A stretch of 41,030 bases of DNA. Source: Pleurocapsales cyanobacterium LEGE 10410. GTDB taxonomy: Bacteria > Cyanobacteriota > Cyanobacteriia > Cyanobacteriales > Xenococcaceae. Within the stretch, counting starts at the first letter, position 1, and every line of letters starts with the position of its first letter. The translations under genes and the position numbers were made by a program. Positions 7,607 through 16,958 of this stretch are shown piece after piece. The stretch spans positions 1 to 41,030 of the forward strand of contig JADEXJ010000042.1 of assembly GCA_015207195.1 (NCBI GenBank). Reading direction: 5' to 3'. The notes under the pieces are model-generated. The model did no database searches. It had not been told where the DNA came from and saw only the letters and a list, made by a program, of their open reading frames with translations.

Positions 7607-9166
7607 ATGAAATTCGTTTCCGATCCTGATATTGCAGTTAAAATTGACAAAATGAAGCGCAGAGTGCGCTGGCAAGAGACAGCGATCGAGCAACAAGGGA
7701 TCTCACAAACCAAATTAGTCGTTGACGACCAAGACACCGACAATCCTGATTTTTCTTTTTTGGTAATTGGCGATAGTGGCTGTGGCTCACATCTCAAACA
7801 CCATCCCCAACGTAAGATTGCCGAGATGATGCTAGAACATCAACCAGACTCCAGCTTTATTCTACATACAGGAGATGTAGTATACCAGGTAGGCTCTAGT
7901 GAATATTATCAGGAGAACTTCATTAGTCCTTATCAAGAATTTTTAGTGGGGGGAGAAAAACCCCAACAGCTAAAGTACGATCGCCTGACTTTTAAACTAC
8001 CTTTCTTTCTCGTTCCTGGTAATCACGACTATTACGATTTACCCCTGGTAGTTGGTGTCTTGGCACAGGCTACCTGGTTGCCTCGGCGTTTGCTGCGGGG
8101 CAGAATAGATCTAGATGTGGGCTGGCATGGTTCAGATCAGGGAGATGCTTATGCCAGAGCCTTTTTAGATTATTTAGCCGATATCAAGGGTAGGATTAAT
8201 TTAAAACGACACTTAGATACTCACTATACCGCTAAATACACGGGCGATCGCTGTCTTAACTACCAGCCTGGAAAATTTACCCGCCTACCCAATCGCTACT
8301 ATAGTTTTCGCTACGGTGGCATTGATTTTTTTGCCCTAGATTCCAACACTTTTAATCAACCCTCCGCTATTCCCGATACTGAAGAAGGAGACAACAAACG
8401 AGCCAAATTGCTAGCCCGTCAAAGTGAGCTGGAAGATCGAGAACAAAAGATCCAGGATGCCATAGACCAACTTGACGCTAACAATCCTGAAGAAGCCGAA
8501 CAAATAGACGACTATTACGCTAAATTGGAGCAGATTGCTGAAAATCAACGAGATATCGAAAAGCAGCTCAATAAACAACAACAAACAACTGATTGGGAAC
8601 AGCTAGAGTGGTTCAAAGATAGCCTGGTTGCATCATGGCAGGATGAATCGGCCAGGGGCAGAGTGGTCTTCTTTCATCATCCCCCCTACGTTACAGAAAG
8701 CACTAAATGGAATCAGGGACAAACCCTAGCCATTCGCGATCGCCTGCGTCAGGTATTTGATGATGCAGCCAAAAATATCGGTACCTTACCCGAAGGTCGT
8801 TCGATAGTAGACTTAGTATTGTCGGGTCATGCTCACTGCCTAGAACACCTATACACCAAAGATACAGGTCATGCTGATTCATATATCAACTGGATTGTCT
8901 GTGGGGGTAGCGGTCATAGTTTACGTCGTCAAAGAAAAAAAGGCGGGGTATTGTTTGCCGATCTAGACGATGATTCTCAACCTATTGGTCAGTCACGTTT
9001 ATACGTGGGGCGGAATGGTAAGGGAAAAAATCGCAAAAGACCCTATTCATTTTTACGGGTTGATGTTCGAGCGGGCGAGCGACCTAAGTTTACCGTCAAA
9101 CCCTATGTAGCTGAGTGGCATCAACGTCAGTGGCATGAATATGCGATCGACTCTTTTGATATTTAA
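7607..9166 (+). CDS. Metallophosphoesterase with coiled-coil insertion
   Basis: The 519-aa protein carries the full set of calcineurin-like phosphoesterase motifs in order: VIGDSGCGS (about residue 50), HTGDVVY (about 86), VPGNHDYYD (about 138), FFHHPPY (about 350) and LSGHAHCLEH (about 405). These supply the ligands for a two-metal phosphoesterase site. Between the GNHD and HH motifs lies a charged, Glu/Gln-rich insertion (about residues 265-325) that looks like a long helical hairpin or coiled coil. No signal peptide is seen, so it is probably cytosolic. The natural substrate (phosphomonoester, diester or nucleotide) cannot be read. It lies 109 bp before an unrelated unknown gene and may be transcribed alone. 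Confidence 0.9.
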   Translation: MKFVSDPDIAVKIDKMKRRVRWQETAIEQQGISQTKLVVDDQDTDNPDFSFLVIGDSGCGSHLKHHPQRKIAEMMLEHQPDSSFILHTGDVVYQVGSSEYYQENFISPYQEFLVGGEKPQQLKYDRLTFKLPFFLVPGNHDYYDLPLVVGVLAQATWLPRRLLRGRIDLDVGWHGSDQGDAYARAFLDYLADIKGRINLKRHLDTHYTAKYTGDRCLNYQPGKFTRLPNRYYSFRYGGIDFFALDSNTFNQPSAIPDTEEGDNKRAKLLARQSELEDREQKIQDAIDQLDANNPEEAEQIDDYYAKLEQIAENQRDIEKQLNKQQQTTDWEQLEWFKDSLVASWQDESARGRVVFFHHPPYVTESTKWNQGQTLAIRDRLRQVFDDAAKNIGTLPEGRSIVDLVLSGHAHCLEHLYTKDTGHADSYINWIVCGGSGHSLRRQRKKGGVLFADLDDDSQPIGQSRLYVGRNGKGKNRKRPYSFLRVDVRAGERPKFTVKPYVAEWHQRQWHEYAIDSFDI

Positions 9167-9275
9167 CCCAAGGAAATATATTTTCTAGTTTGGCATAATA
9201 ACCTAGGTGAAGATCGTACAGCTGAAGCGACCGCGATTTATGTTAACCTGCTTTTACTGATATATTTTGCCCCGC

Positions 9276-10337
9276 ATGAATGAAGTGACCGTAGCTAATG
9301 GAAATGGAGTTTCTCCAGACGAAATCGTTGCTGCTTTAGAAATTCCCGCAGATTTTAATTTTGAGTTGCCCGATCCTGAAGATGAGGCGATACAGGAGTC
9401 GGATTTTAGAGAGCAATTGGATACGATCTGGAAAATATGCGATCGCTTCGATCTGCAAACAGATATCTGGCGCGGGCGAGTATTACGTTCGGTAAGAGAT
9501 CGGGAAAAGAAAGGCGGTGAAGGCAGAGGAGCGGGCTTTCTCAACTGGTTGAAAGATCGCGAGATCACTAAGTCTCAGGCTTATGCTTTAATTCAACTGG
9601 CAAATAGTGCCGATACTTTATTGGCAGATGGACAGTTAGACCCCGAAAGTATTAACAACTTTAGCAAGCGAGCATTTGTAGAAACCGCGAAATCTGCCCC
9701 AGAAATTCAACAGCTTGTTAGCGAAGCTGCTCAAAAAGGCGATCGCATTACCCGCAGGGAGGTCAAACAGCTTTCTGATGAATGGACGGCGATGAGTTCA
9801 GAATTACTCCCCGACGAGGTTAAAGAAAAAGCAGTAGAAGGGTCTTTGCCTGCCCGTCATCTCGCCCCATTGGTAAGGGAGATGGAAAAGTTACCAGATT
9901 CGCACTTAGTAGAAATCAAACAAGAAATTGCTGCAAGTCCCGATATCGATACGGTAAAAATGATGACTACCGAAGCAAAAAATTTGGCAAAATACCTCGA
10001 TGCTGCTGCTCAGGTACAAACCCTGCGAGATAAGGCGGTAGATATGGAGATGGCACTAGAAGAAGCCCTGAGACTAGACTGTATTAATACTGCTGCGGAT
10101 TTGGTCAAGCAAGCCACTACCTTAGAGCAAACCGTAGGCAAACTCTATACTACCTGGAAACGAATGAGCAACGTTGCCGATCGCCTCTATGTCGAAACAG
10201 GAGCATCCAACCCTCACTTGCGATCGCTTTTAACCTGTTTGGAATCTTTGACCAACGATATTATCGAAGTACCCCTAGACGAAGAGGGCGACCAAATTGT
10301 ACGCTTAAAAGTTTTGACCGAGGAAACCAATCTCTAA
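9276..10337 (+). CDS. Conserved unknown with putative helix-turn-helix
   Basis: The ATG at 9276 gives 353 aa; a TTG at 9267 in the same frame is less likely. The protein is hydrophilic and mostly helical. Residues about 80-115 (GFLNWLKDREITKSQAYALI) resemble the helix-turn-helix of DUF3102- or ParB-like DNA-binding proteins, in which a trimmed WL..E segment precedes a recognition helix. Later parts (about 225-300) are predicted long helices with coiled-coil character. The C-terminus (EVPLDEEGDQIVRL) looks like a short beta element. No enzyme motif is visible. A DNA-binding or regulatory role is an inference from the helix-turn-helix alone. The gene is flanked by a metallophosphoesterase and a PhoX-type phosphatase. 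Confidence 0.7.
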   Translation: MNEVTVANGNGVSPDEIVAALEIPADFNFELPDPEDEAIQESDFREQLDTIWKICDRFDLQTDIWRGRVLRSVRDREKKGGEGRGAGFLNWLKDREITKSQAYALIQLANSADTLLADGQLDPESINNFSKRAFVETAKSAPEIQQLVSEAAQKGDRITRREVKQLSDEWTAMSSELLPDEVKEKAVEGSLPARHLAPLVREMEKLPDSHLVEIKQEIAASPDIDTVKMMTTEAKNLAKYLDAAAQVQTLRDKAVDMEMALEEALRLDCINTAADLVKQATTLEQTVGKLYTTWKRMSNVADRLYVETGASNPHLRSLLTCLESLTNDIIEVPLDEEGDQIVRLKVLTEETNL

Positions 10338-10376
10338 ATATTGCCAATTTGAGGGATAGCATATTTAGTCTACTTG

Positions 10377-10404
10377 CTACTCCCTACTTACTACTCCCTA
10401 CTGA
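10377..10404. repeat. Short tandem repeat tract (CTACTCCCTA)
   Basis: CTACTCCCTACTTACTACTC followed by CCTACTGA, between the unknown gene and the PhoX-type gene. It belongs to the same heptanucleotide-like (A)CTCCCTA family as the tract at 14890-14917. Confidence 0.55.
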
Positions 10405-10495
10405 TAAGCCAATAGCTTTAGATGTTCCAATCTAACTTCAGACAACTATAACAACAGGCTATATTAGCGAATGTAGTCATAAAATAAGATCGAAC

Positions 10496-11815
10496 GTGTC
10501 TCTATCCAGAAGAAAGTTTGTTGCTCTGGCAGGAATTGGTGCTGGTAGTGCAGTATTAGCTGCTCCCATTAAAAACCTCTACGACAACTTAATCAAAGGT
10601 AAGCCCGCCTTTGCCGAGCGGATTGGTTCATTAATACCCGATCCCCAAGGCATTTTGGATTTACCCGCAGGATTTCAATACAAAGTTCTGTCCCGTGTTG
10701 GCGAACAGATGGACGACAATCATCTTGTCCCGAATCAGCACGATGGGATGGCTGCTTTTGCAGGAGAAAACGGGCAAACTATCTTGGTGAGAAATCATGA
10801 AGTCAGTCCCTTAAACGCGATCAGCAATTTGACTGTAAACGTTCCCCAGTATGACTATAGTTGTCCTGGGGGGACGACGACGATGATAGTCGATCGCGAT
10901 CGCAACTTAAGCAAGCATTACCTTTCCCTAGCAGGAACAAACCGCAACTGTGCTGGTGGAACAACTCCTTGGGGTTCTTGGATTAGTTGTGAAGAAGAAA
11001 TCGCTACTCCCTATCCCCCACCTGGATATACGATGGAGCAAGTTTATCCTTACTGGGGTAAAGTTCGCCAAAAACACGGCTATAACTTTGAAGTCCCTGC
11101 CAAAGGTGGATTGGCTACACCGACTCCCCTTAAGGCGATGGGCAGATTTCGCCATGAAGCGATCGCTACCGATCCTGAAACAGGCTATATATATCAAACA
11201 GAAGACCAGTTTAATAGCTGCATCTATCGTTTTCGTCCCCGTAAATCGGGCAATCTTCAAGCAGGTGGGACTTTAGAAGCTCTGGCAATCAAAGATGTAC
11301 CGCGAGTAGATACTAGCAACAACTTCCCGATTGGCAAACCATTAAAAGTGACTTGGGTAGAATTAGAGGATGTCGATCCCAAACACGATACCCTCCGTTT
11401 TGAGGCGCAGCATAAGGGGGCAGCAGTATTCAGACGCGGTGAAGGAATGTGCTATGGCGATCGAGAACTATACTGGACGGCAACTAACGGGGGAGCAGCG
11501 CAGGTAGGGCAAATCTTTCGTTACAACCTCAGGCGAGAAACTATAGAATTATTCGTCGAATCTCCTGGCGCGGGGGTATTGGACTATCCCGATAATTTGA
11601 CCTTGGCTCCCTTTGGCGATCTGATCGTTTGCGAGGATGGCAAAGACGAACAGTTTCTCATTGGGGTCACTCCCGCAGGAAAGTATTATAAGTTCGCTCG
11701 TAATGCTTTGAATAATAGCGAATTTGCTGGGGTTTGTTTCGCCCCCGACGGTCAAACGATGTTTGTCAATATCTATAATCCAGGGATGACTTTAGCTATT
11801 TGGGGTGAATGGTAA
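10496..11815 (+). CDS. PhoX-type (DUF839) phosphatase, Tat-exported
   Basis: The 439-aa protein begins with a twin-arginine signal (SRRKFVALAGIGAG, R5-R6), with likely cleavage after AFA at about residue 40, so it acts in the periplasm. The PF05787 signature is clear: NHE at 100-102, and NCAGGTTPWGSWISCEE with C152. This is the cysteine-containing block that binds the Fe/Ca cofactor in characterised PhoX. PhoX enzymes are Ca/Fe-dependent alkaline phosphatases releasing phosphate from organic esters. This one is shorter than the classical PhoX of about 600 aa, so substrate range may differ. The start is GTG at 10496, directly before the RR motif. No Pho box was identified in the 158-bp upstream gap, which holds a short tandem repeat. 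Confidence 0.87.
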   Translation: MSLSRRKFVALAGIGAGSAVLAAPIKNLYDNLIKGKPAFAERIGSLIPDPQGILDLPAGFQYKVLSRVGEQMDDNHLVPNQHDGMAAFAGENGQTILVRNHEVSPLNAISNLTVNVPQYDYSCPGGTTTMIVDRDRNLSKHYLSLAGTNRNCAGGTTPWGSWISCEEEIATPYPPPGYTMEQVYPYWGKVRQKHGYNFEVPAKGGLATPTPLKAMGRFRHEAIATDPETGYIYQTEDQFNSCIYRFRPRKSGNLQAGGTLEALAIKDVPRVDTSNNFPIGKPLKVTWVELEDVDPKHDTLRFEAQHKGAAVFRRGEGMCYGDRELYWTATNGGAAQVGQIFRYNLRRETIELFVESPGAGVLDYPDNLTLAPFGDLIVCEDGKDEQFLIGVTPAGKYYKFARNALNNSEFAGVCFAPDGQTMFVNIYNPGMTLAIWGEW

Positions 11816-11860
11816 TTGCGAAGAAGATAACTATACCTAATCACCTTATTTGTGTTCGCT

Positions 11861-12670
11861 CTAACTCTTAATTCCCGTCGAACTAATACCCTGAATAAAC
11901 TGCTTCTGACCGATTAGAAACAAAATCAACACGGGAATAGTGGCAATGATTACGGCTGCCATTAGCAGTGACCAATCATTCGTAAACTGTTCTTGAAACT
12001 CGGACAGGGCTAACTGTACCGTTCTTAATTCGGGACGAGTAGTAAATACTAAGGGCTTGAATAGATCGTTCCACTCGCCAATGAAGGTGAATAAAAACAG
12101 GGTTACTATGGCAGGACGTGATAGGGGTAACATAATGCGAGTTAGAATCTGGAAACGATTTGCCCCGTCAAGGGCAGCAGCTTCTTCTAATTCAACGGGA
12201 ATACTGCTGAAATATTGACGCATTAAGAAAATGCCAAAACCATTGGCTGCGGTGGGTAGAATTAACGCCCAATAGCTGTTGATCAGATGCGCCCATTTTA
12301 GAATGATAAAAACGGGGATGACTAATAGCTGAAACGGTATTACTAAAGTTGCTAAAATTAACAGCAGTATGACCTGTCTGCCCCTAAACTCAAGTCTGGC
12401 TAGAGCATATCCTGCTAAAGCAGAGGTGAAGATCTGAAAAGCTGTAACCCCCAACGCCACTAAGGTAGAATTAGCAAAAGCCAGTAAAAATCCTCCTCGA
12501 TGCCAGGCAGTTTGATAGTTAGCCAAGGTAAAATGGTTATCAGCTGTGGTGAAAGAAGTTTTTAAAACAACTATGAGGGGAGATAGTACCACTATTGCCC
12601 CAACGATTAAAATAGCTAGAGTGGTAAATTTAGTCCAAGACAAGTTTAAATTAGATGGCGATCGCTTCAT
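11861..12670 (-). CDS. Carbohydrate-type ABC transporter permease (MalG/UgpE-like), orphan
   Basis: The 269-aa inner-membrane protein has six hydrophobic segments. It carries the cytoplasmic EAA loop that contacts the ATPase (ELEEAAALDGANRFQILTRI followed by MLPLSRP). This identifies the second permease of a CUT1-family sugar or glycerol-phosphate importer. The N-terminal helix and the long periplasmic loop (FTLANYQTAW) match this subfamily. No binding protein, first permease or ATPase is in the window, so its partners must be elsewhere in the genome. The ATG at 12670 lies in a HIP1 site. It is divergent from trpS, and its 3' end converges with the phosphatase gene 45 bp away. Confidence 0.88.
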   Translation of the reverse strand: MKRSPSNLNLSWTKFTTLAILIVGAIVVLSPLIVVLKTSFTTADNHFTLANYQTAWHRGGFLLAFANSTLVALGVTAFQIFTSALAGYALARLEFRGRQVILLLILATLVIPFQLLVIPVFIILKWAHLINSYWALILPTAANGFGIFLMRQYFSSIPVELEEAAALDGANRFQILTRIMLPLSRPAIVTLFLFTFIGEWNDLFKPLVFTTRPELRTVQLALSEFQEQFTNDWSLLMAAVIIATIPVLILFLIGQKQFIQGISSTGIKS

Positions 12671-12838
12671 CAGTAGACTGGTATTTAAAGGTAAGTAACG
12701 AGCAATATAAAAACCCTCATGCCCTATGGTTTATCTTCTCAGTTAATTGCCCGATATCGTGTAATACTAATTTTTATAGGTAAATTACCCTTTTTTTGTG
12801 TATCGAAGAGGGAACAAACACGGCAATTGATATCTAAC

Positions 12839-13849
12839 ATGAGCAAGAAGCGGGTATTATCGGGGATTCAGACTACTGGAAACTTACATTTAGGCAACTA
12901 TCTGGGGGCGATTCGTAACTGGGTAGAAATACAGCAGGACTATGATAATTTCTTCTTTTTCGCCGATCTTCACGCGATCACCGTACCTCACGATCCCAAG
13001 GTATTAGCAGAAAATACCCTCAAGATGGCAGCAGTATATCTAGCTAGTGGCATCGATCTTGAGTGTTCGACTATCTTTGTACAGTCTCATATATCTGCTC
13101 ATAGTGAATTAACTTGGTTATTCAACTGCGTTACTCCCCTCAACTGGCTAGAAAGAATGATTCAGTTTAAGGAAAAAGCAGTAAAACAGGGGGAAAACGT
13201 TGGTGTCGGTTTGCTCGACTATCCCGTACTGATGGCAGCAGATATTTTACTCTACGATGCCGATGTTGTACCTGTAGGGGAAGATCAAAAGCAGCACTTA
13301 GAGCTAACCAGAGATATTGCTGCCAGAGTTAACGATAAATTTGGTAAGAAAAAGCAGCCAGTATTAAAAATACCCGATCCGATGATTCGTAAAGAGGGAG
13401 CGCGGGTAATGAGCCTCACGGACGGAACCAAAAAAATGTCTAAGTCCGATCCTTCAGAGTTAAGTCGCATCGAGTTACTCGATTCTCCTGAGGCGATTAA
13501 GAGAAAAATTAAAAAGTGCAAGACAGATCCGATTAAAGGTTTGACTTTTGACGATCCAGAGCGTCCCGAATGCCATAACTTACTCACCCTATATCAAATT
13601 TTGGGTAACAAAACCAAGGAAGAAGTAGCCCAAGAGTGCCAGGATATGGGATGGGGACAGTTTAAGCCTCTGCTTACAGAAACCACCATTGAAGCTCTTA
13701 AACCTATTCAAAACAGATATCATGAATTGATGGGCGATCGCAATTATCTCGATTCCGTCTTAAGAGAGGGTGCCAACCAGGCTAGATCTGTAGCCGATCG
13801 CACCCTAGCCAGGGTTAAAGATGCCTTGGGGTTTTTACCTCCCCGATAA
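12839..13849 (+). CDS. trpS: Tryptophanyl-tRNA synthetase
   Basis: This class I aminoacyl-tRNA synthetase charges tRNA-Trp in the cytosol. The ATG at 12839 gives 336 aa, the usual length. The frame is open further upstream to 12719, but that extension is hydrophobic and unlike the family, so it is rejected. The HIGH-type motif is TGNLHLGNYLGA (HLGN at 17-20) and the KMSKS loop is exact (KKMSKSDPS, 199-203). The family blocks VGEDQKQHLELTRDIA and LDYPVLMAADILLY are also present. It is followed 51 bp later by the methylenetetrahydrofolate reductase-like gene on the same strand. Confidence 0.97.
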   Translation: MSKKRVLSGIQTTGNLHLGNYLGAIRNWVEIQQDYDNFFFFADLHAITVPHDPKVLAENTLKMAAVYLASGIDLECSTIFVQSHISAHSELTWLFNCVTPLNWLERMIQFKEKAVKQGENVGVGLLDYPVLMAADILLYDADVVPVGEDQKQHLELTRDIAARVNDKFGKKKQPVLKIPDPMIRKEGARVMSLTDGTKKMSKSDPSELSRIELLDSPEAIKRKIKKCKTDPIKGLTFDDPERPECHNLLTLYQILGNKTKEEVAQECQDMGWGQFKPLLTETTIEALKPIQNRYHELMGDRNYLDSVLREGANQARSVADRTLARVKDALGFLPPR

Positions 13850-13900
13850 ATGCAAATTTGTTGTCAAACATATATCAAAACCAAATAATAATAATTAATA

Positions 13901-14800
13901 ATGAGTGATAACCTTCGACAAGCAGCCTCCAAGGGAGAGTTTCTAATCACTGCCGAAGTTGCTCCACCCAAAGGGGGAAACCCCGCACGGATGATGCAGG
14001 TAGCATCAGAACTAAAAGGTCGGGTTCATGCTGTTAACGTCACCGATGGTAGTCGGGCAGTTCTGAGAATGTCTTCGGTGGCTGCTTCGACAATTCTTTT
14101 ACAACATGGTATTGAACCAGTGTGTCAGGTTGCCTGTCGCGATCGCAACTGCATTGGTCTACAGGCAGATCTCATGGGTGCTTATGCTTTGGGTATTCGC
14201 AATGTTTTGGCACTTACAGGAGATCCTGTTAAGGCTGGCGATCATCAGAAGTCCCGTGGGGTGTTTGAACTAGAATCTGTTAGGCTACTCAAATTGATTG
14301 GCAAACTCAATAGCGGAGTCGATTTTAACGATAAGGCAATGCCCGATGAAGCCCTCAACCTGTTTCCAGGTGCTGCTGTCGATCCACAACTCAAAAGCTG
14401 GTCTAGTTTACAGAAAAGATTTGAGAAAAAGCTGGAGGCGGGGGCGCAATTTTTTCAGAGTCAAATGATTACTGATTTTGACAAGCTGGACAAATTCATG
14501 AACCAAATTGCCTGTATTAGCGACAAACCGATTTTGGCTGGGATATTTCTCCTCAAATCGGCTAAGAATGCTCAGTTTATTAATAGATATGTTCCAGGGG
14601 TAAATATTCCCGACACCACAATCGAACGTTTGGCTGATGCGGACAAACCGCTGGAAGAGGGAATGAAAATTGCTGCCGAACAGGTCAAATTAGCCCGAAC
14701 TATGTGTCAGGGAGTACATCTAATGGCGGTAAAACGCGAAGACTTAATACCTAATATTTTAGATTTAGCAGAAATTAAACCACTGGCTTTTAACTCTTAA
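13901..14800 (+). CDS. Methylenetetrahydrofolate reductase-like protein
   Basis: The 299-aa protein has the MetF/MTHFR TIM-barrel hallmarks. EVAPPKGG lies near residue 20 and VNVTDGSR near 47. CQVACRDRNCIGLQADLMGA near 77-96 and VLALTGDPVKAGDH near 106 contribute to flavin and folate binding in the family. MTHFR converts 5,10-methylene- to 5-methyl-tetrahydrofolate for methionine synthesis, using FAD. The first residues lack the longer N-terminus of E. coli MetF, and the sequence is a divergent type, so it is called MTHFR-like rather than metF. It lies 51 bp downstream of trpS and may share its transcript. Confidence 0.85.
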   Translation: MSDNLRQAASKGEFLITAEVAPPKGGNPARMMQVASELKGRVHAVNVTDGSRAVLRMSSVAASTILLQHGIEPVCQVACRDRNCIGLQADLMGAYALGIRNVLALTGDPVKAGDHQKSRGVFELESVRLLKLIGKLNSGVDFNDKAMPDEALNLFPGAAVDPQLKSWSSLQKRFEKKLEAGAQFFQSQMITDFDKLDKFMNQIACISDKPILAGIFLLKSAKNAQFINRYVPGVNIPDTTIERLADADKPLEEGMKIAAEQVKLARTMCQGVHLMAVKREDLIPNILDLAEIKPLAFNS

Positions 14801-14889
14801 GTTTTGACTTTTGATATCAAGTACGGATGATTACTTTCAATACAAGATGCATCCATGTACTAGTTTGAACTGGGTTTAGAAAACTTCCT

Positions 14890-14917
14890 ACTTCCTACTC
14901 CCTACTTCCTACTTCAC
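14890..14917. repeat. Short tandem repeat tract (CTTCCTA/CTCCCTA)
   Basis: CTACTTCCTACTCCCTACTT followed by CCTACTTC: imperfect heptamer repeats in the 229-bp gap between the MTHFR-like gene and the first Ser/Thr kinase. Same family as the tracts at 1703, 10377 and 18431. Confidence 0.6.
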
Positions 14918-15029
14918 CTACCTAATTTTAACTCTTTACCCGAACTTGATATGACTTATTTTTCCAGTACGTGTCATTTTCTTGATTCTTAAGGCAACAT
15001 AGAATCAGAAGTATGTTTGTTTTAAGATC

Positions 15030-16958
15030 ATGACAGAGCATTCTCATACTGGTATTCATCAGCCAGGGGACATCATTGATGGTAAATATCGCGTCACGGG
15101 GGTTTTGGGTAAAGGTGGAGTGGCGGTTACGTATCGAGCGATCGCACTTGCTACAGAAGACTCTGTGGCTGTTAAAGTTATCTCTCTCAAACAGCTTGGG
15201 GACTGGAAACAAATCGAGCTTTTTCAACGGGAGGCAGAAGTATTAGCCAAATTAGACCATCCTGCAATTCCCAAGTATATTGACTACTTCGATCTCGAAA
15301 CTGCTACAGATAAGGCTTTTTATATCGTACAGCAACAAGCACCAAGAAAGTCTTTAGCTCAGTTAGTCGAGTCTGGCTGGCGCACTAGCGAAGCCGAAGT
15401 AAAAAATATTGCCCGACAAGTATTAGAAATCCTGGCGTATCTCCACTCTTTAGATCCCCCTGTGGTTCATCGGGATATCAAACCCCATAATTTAATACGT
15501 AGCGACGACGGGAAAATATATCTAGTCGATTTTGGTGCAGTACAACACACTTACTACAACACCTTGATGCAGGGTAGCACCGTAGTTGGAACTTATGGCT
15601 ATATGTCTCCCGAACAGTTTCGCGGAAAAGCTTTACCCGCCACGGATTTATATAGCCTGGGCGCAACCTTACTTTATTTACTAACCCATAGATCCCCTGC
15701 GGAGTTACCCCAAGATACTCTCAAGCTTAATTTCCGTAACTCCGTCAATATTTCCGAAAGTTTTGCTGACTGGCTAGATAAGATTTTAGAACCAGATTTA
15801 GAAGATAGATTCGGTGATGCTAACGTTGCTTTAACCGAGCTATTTATTAGCAGAAGAAAGAAACAAAAAAAACTAATTACTGTTGTTGGTATTACGGTTT
15901 TAGCAGCAGGTTTAATTTTAGGTGTTAATTCCCATAAATGGTTCTTTCTTGGTCGCTTGGGTTTCTATCCTAATAATATGTCTTCTAATGAAGTTAGCCA
16001 TCGTTTTTTTCAACAAGGTGGCAATATAAACGATCTTAATAAAGCGGGATTAACCTCTCTATTTTTTTGCATTATTTGGGATAAAAATGAAAATATAGAA
16101 ATTGTCGAACACTTACTACTAAACAACAATTACCTCGTTCGGGTAGTTGATGTTTCTACTCCCGTGCGAATAGACAGAACAGCATTGCATATAGCTGTGA
16201 TGGAAAATAAATATGAAACAGCTAAGTTATTAATCGAATACGGGGCTGATGTTAATGCACCAGACATATCGGAGAAAACACCCTTGTTTTATGCAATATC
16301 AAATATGTCCTCTAATAAATATGGTGCATATTTTGCTAGAAAAAAAAGGAAAAATGATTTAGAAATTATCAAGCTATTAATCGATCGCGGTGCTGATATT
16401 AATTACAAAAACCATAGTCTTTTAGATTATGCGCTTCGCTACGATCTTACAGATGCTGCACAGATTTTAATCGATCGTGGTGCAGATGTTAATGCTCGCC
16501 AAATAAACGGACGAACTCCTATATTTGGAAATCACAATTTGAACATTGTAGAGATCTTAATAGCTAATGGTGCTGAGGTTAATATTAAAGATGATTATGG
16601 TCAGACTCCTTTACATTTTGTTAGAGATAAAGATACTGCTCGGATTTTAATTGACAATGGTGCTGAGGTTAACTCTAAAGATAATCGAGGTAAAACACCT
16701 CTGTTTCACAAAAAAAATATAGAGTTAGTAAAACTATTAATTGCTCATGGTGCAGATATTAATATCAAGAATAATCAAGGTCAAAGTCCGCTTTCCATAG
16801 CGATAGTTAGCAATAATAGAGATGTTGCACAACTATTAATTAGCAGTGGTGCAGATATCCATGATTTAAATCCAGAAAAAATTAAGCAGCTACATCACCT
16901 AAGCGAGCAACAATATTTAAAAGTAAAACAGTTTCTTCAAGAAAACAATTTTAAATAA
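15030..16958 (+). CDS. Ser/Thr protein kinase with transmembrane helix and ankyrin repeats
   Basis: The 642-aa protein has an N-terminal Hanks-type kinase domain (about residues 18-272): GKGG loop at 27-30, ATP-anchoring K49, catalytic H147-R148-D149, D167-F168-G169 and a YMSPEQF activation-segment end. A single hydrophobic helix (about 281-299) follows. The C-terminal half (about 340-630) contains repeated ankyrin units recognisable by the recurring pattern LLI..GADIN and GKTPLF / GQTPLHF. Topology is probably cytosolic kinase, membrane helix, then repeats on the other side or folded back. All catalytic residues are present, so it should be active. The stop codon abuts the next kinase's ATG (TAAATG), so the two are very likely cotranscribed. 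Substrate is unknown. Confidence 0.93.
   Translation: MTEHSHTGIHQPGDIIDGKYRVTGVLGKGGVAVTYRAIALATEDSVAVKVISLKQLGDWKQIELFQREAEVLAKLDHPAIPKYIDYFDLETATDKAFYIVQQQAPRKSLAQLVESGWRTSEAEVKNIARQVLEILAYLHSLDPPVVHRDIKPHNLIRSDDGKIYLVDFGAVQHTYYNTLMQGSTVVGTYGYMSPEQFRGKALPATDLYSLGATLLYLLTHRSPAELPQDTLKLNFRNSVNISESFADWLDKILEPDLEDRFGDANVALTELFISRRKKQKKLITVVGITVLAAGLILGVNSHKWFFLGRLGFYPNNMSSNEVSHRFFQQGGNINDLNKAGLTSLFFCIIWDKNENIEIVEHLLLNNNYLVRVVDVSTPVRIDRTALHIAVMENKYETAKLLIEYGADVNAPDISEKTPLFYAISNMSSNKYGAYFARKKRKNDLEIIKLLIDRGADINYKNHSLLDYALRYDLTDAAQILIDRGADVNARQINGRTPIFGNHNLNIVEILIANGAEVNIKDDYGQTPLHFVRDKDTARILIDNGAEVNSKDNRGKTPLFHKKNIELVKLLIAHGADINIKNNQGQSPLSIAIVSNNRDVAQLLISSGADIHDLNPEKIKQLHHLSEQQYLKVKQFLQENNFK

Noticed and set aside
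9254-9568. 104-codon minus-strand frame
   Set aside because: Antisense to the conserved unknown gene, whose frame is far better supported.
12719-12838. Upstream extension of trpS by 40 codons
   Set aside because: The added residues are hydrophobic and unlike TrpS; the ATG at 12839 gives the normal N-terminus and length.
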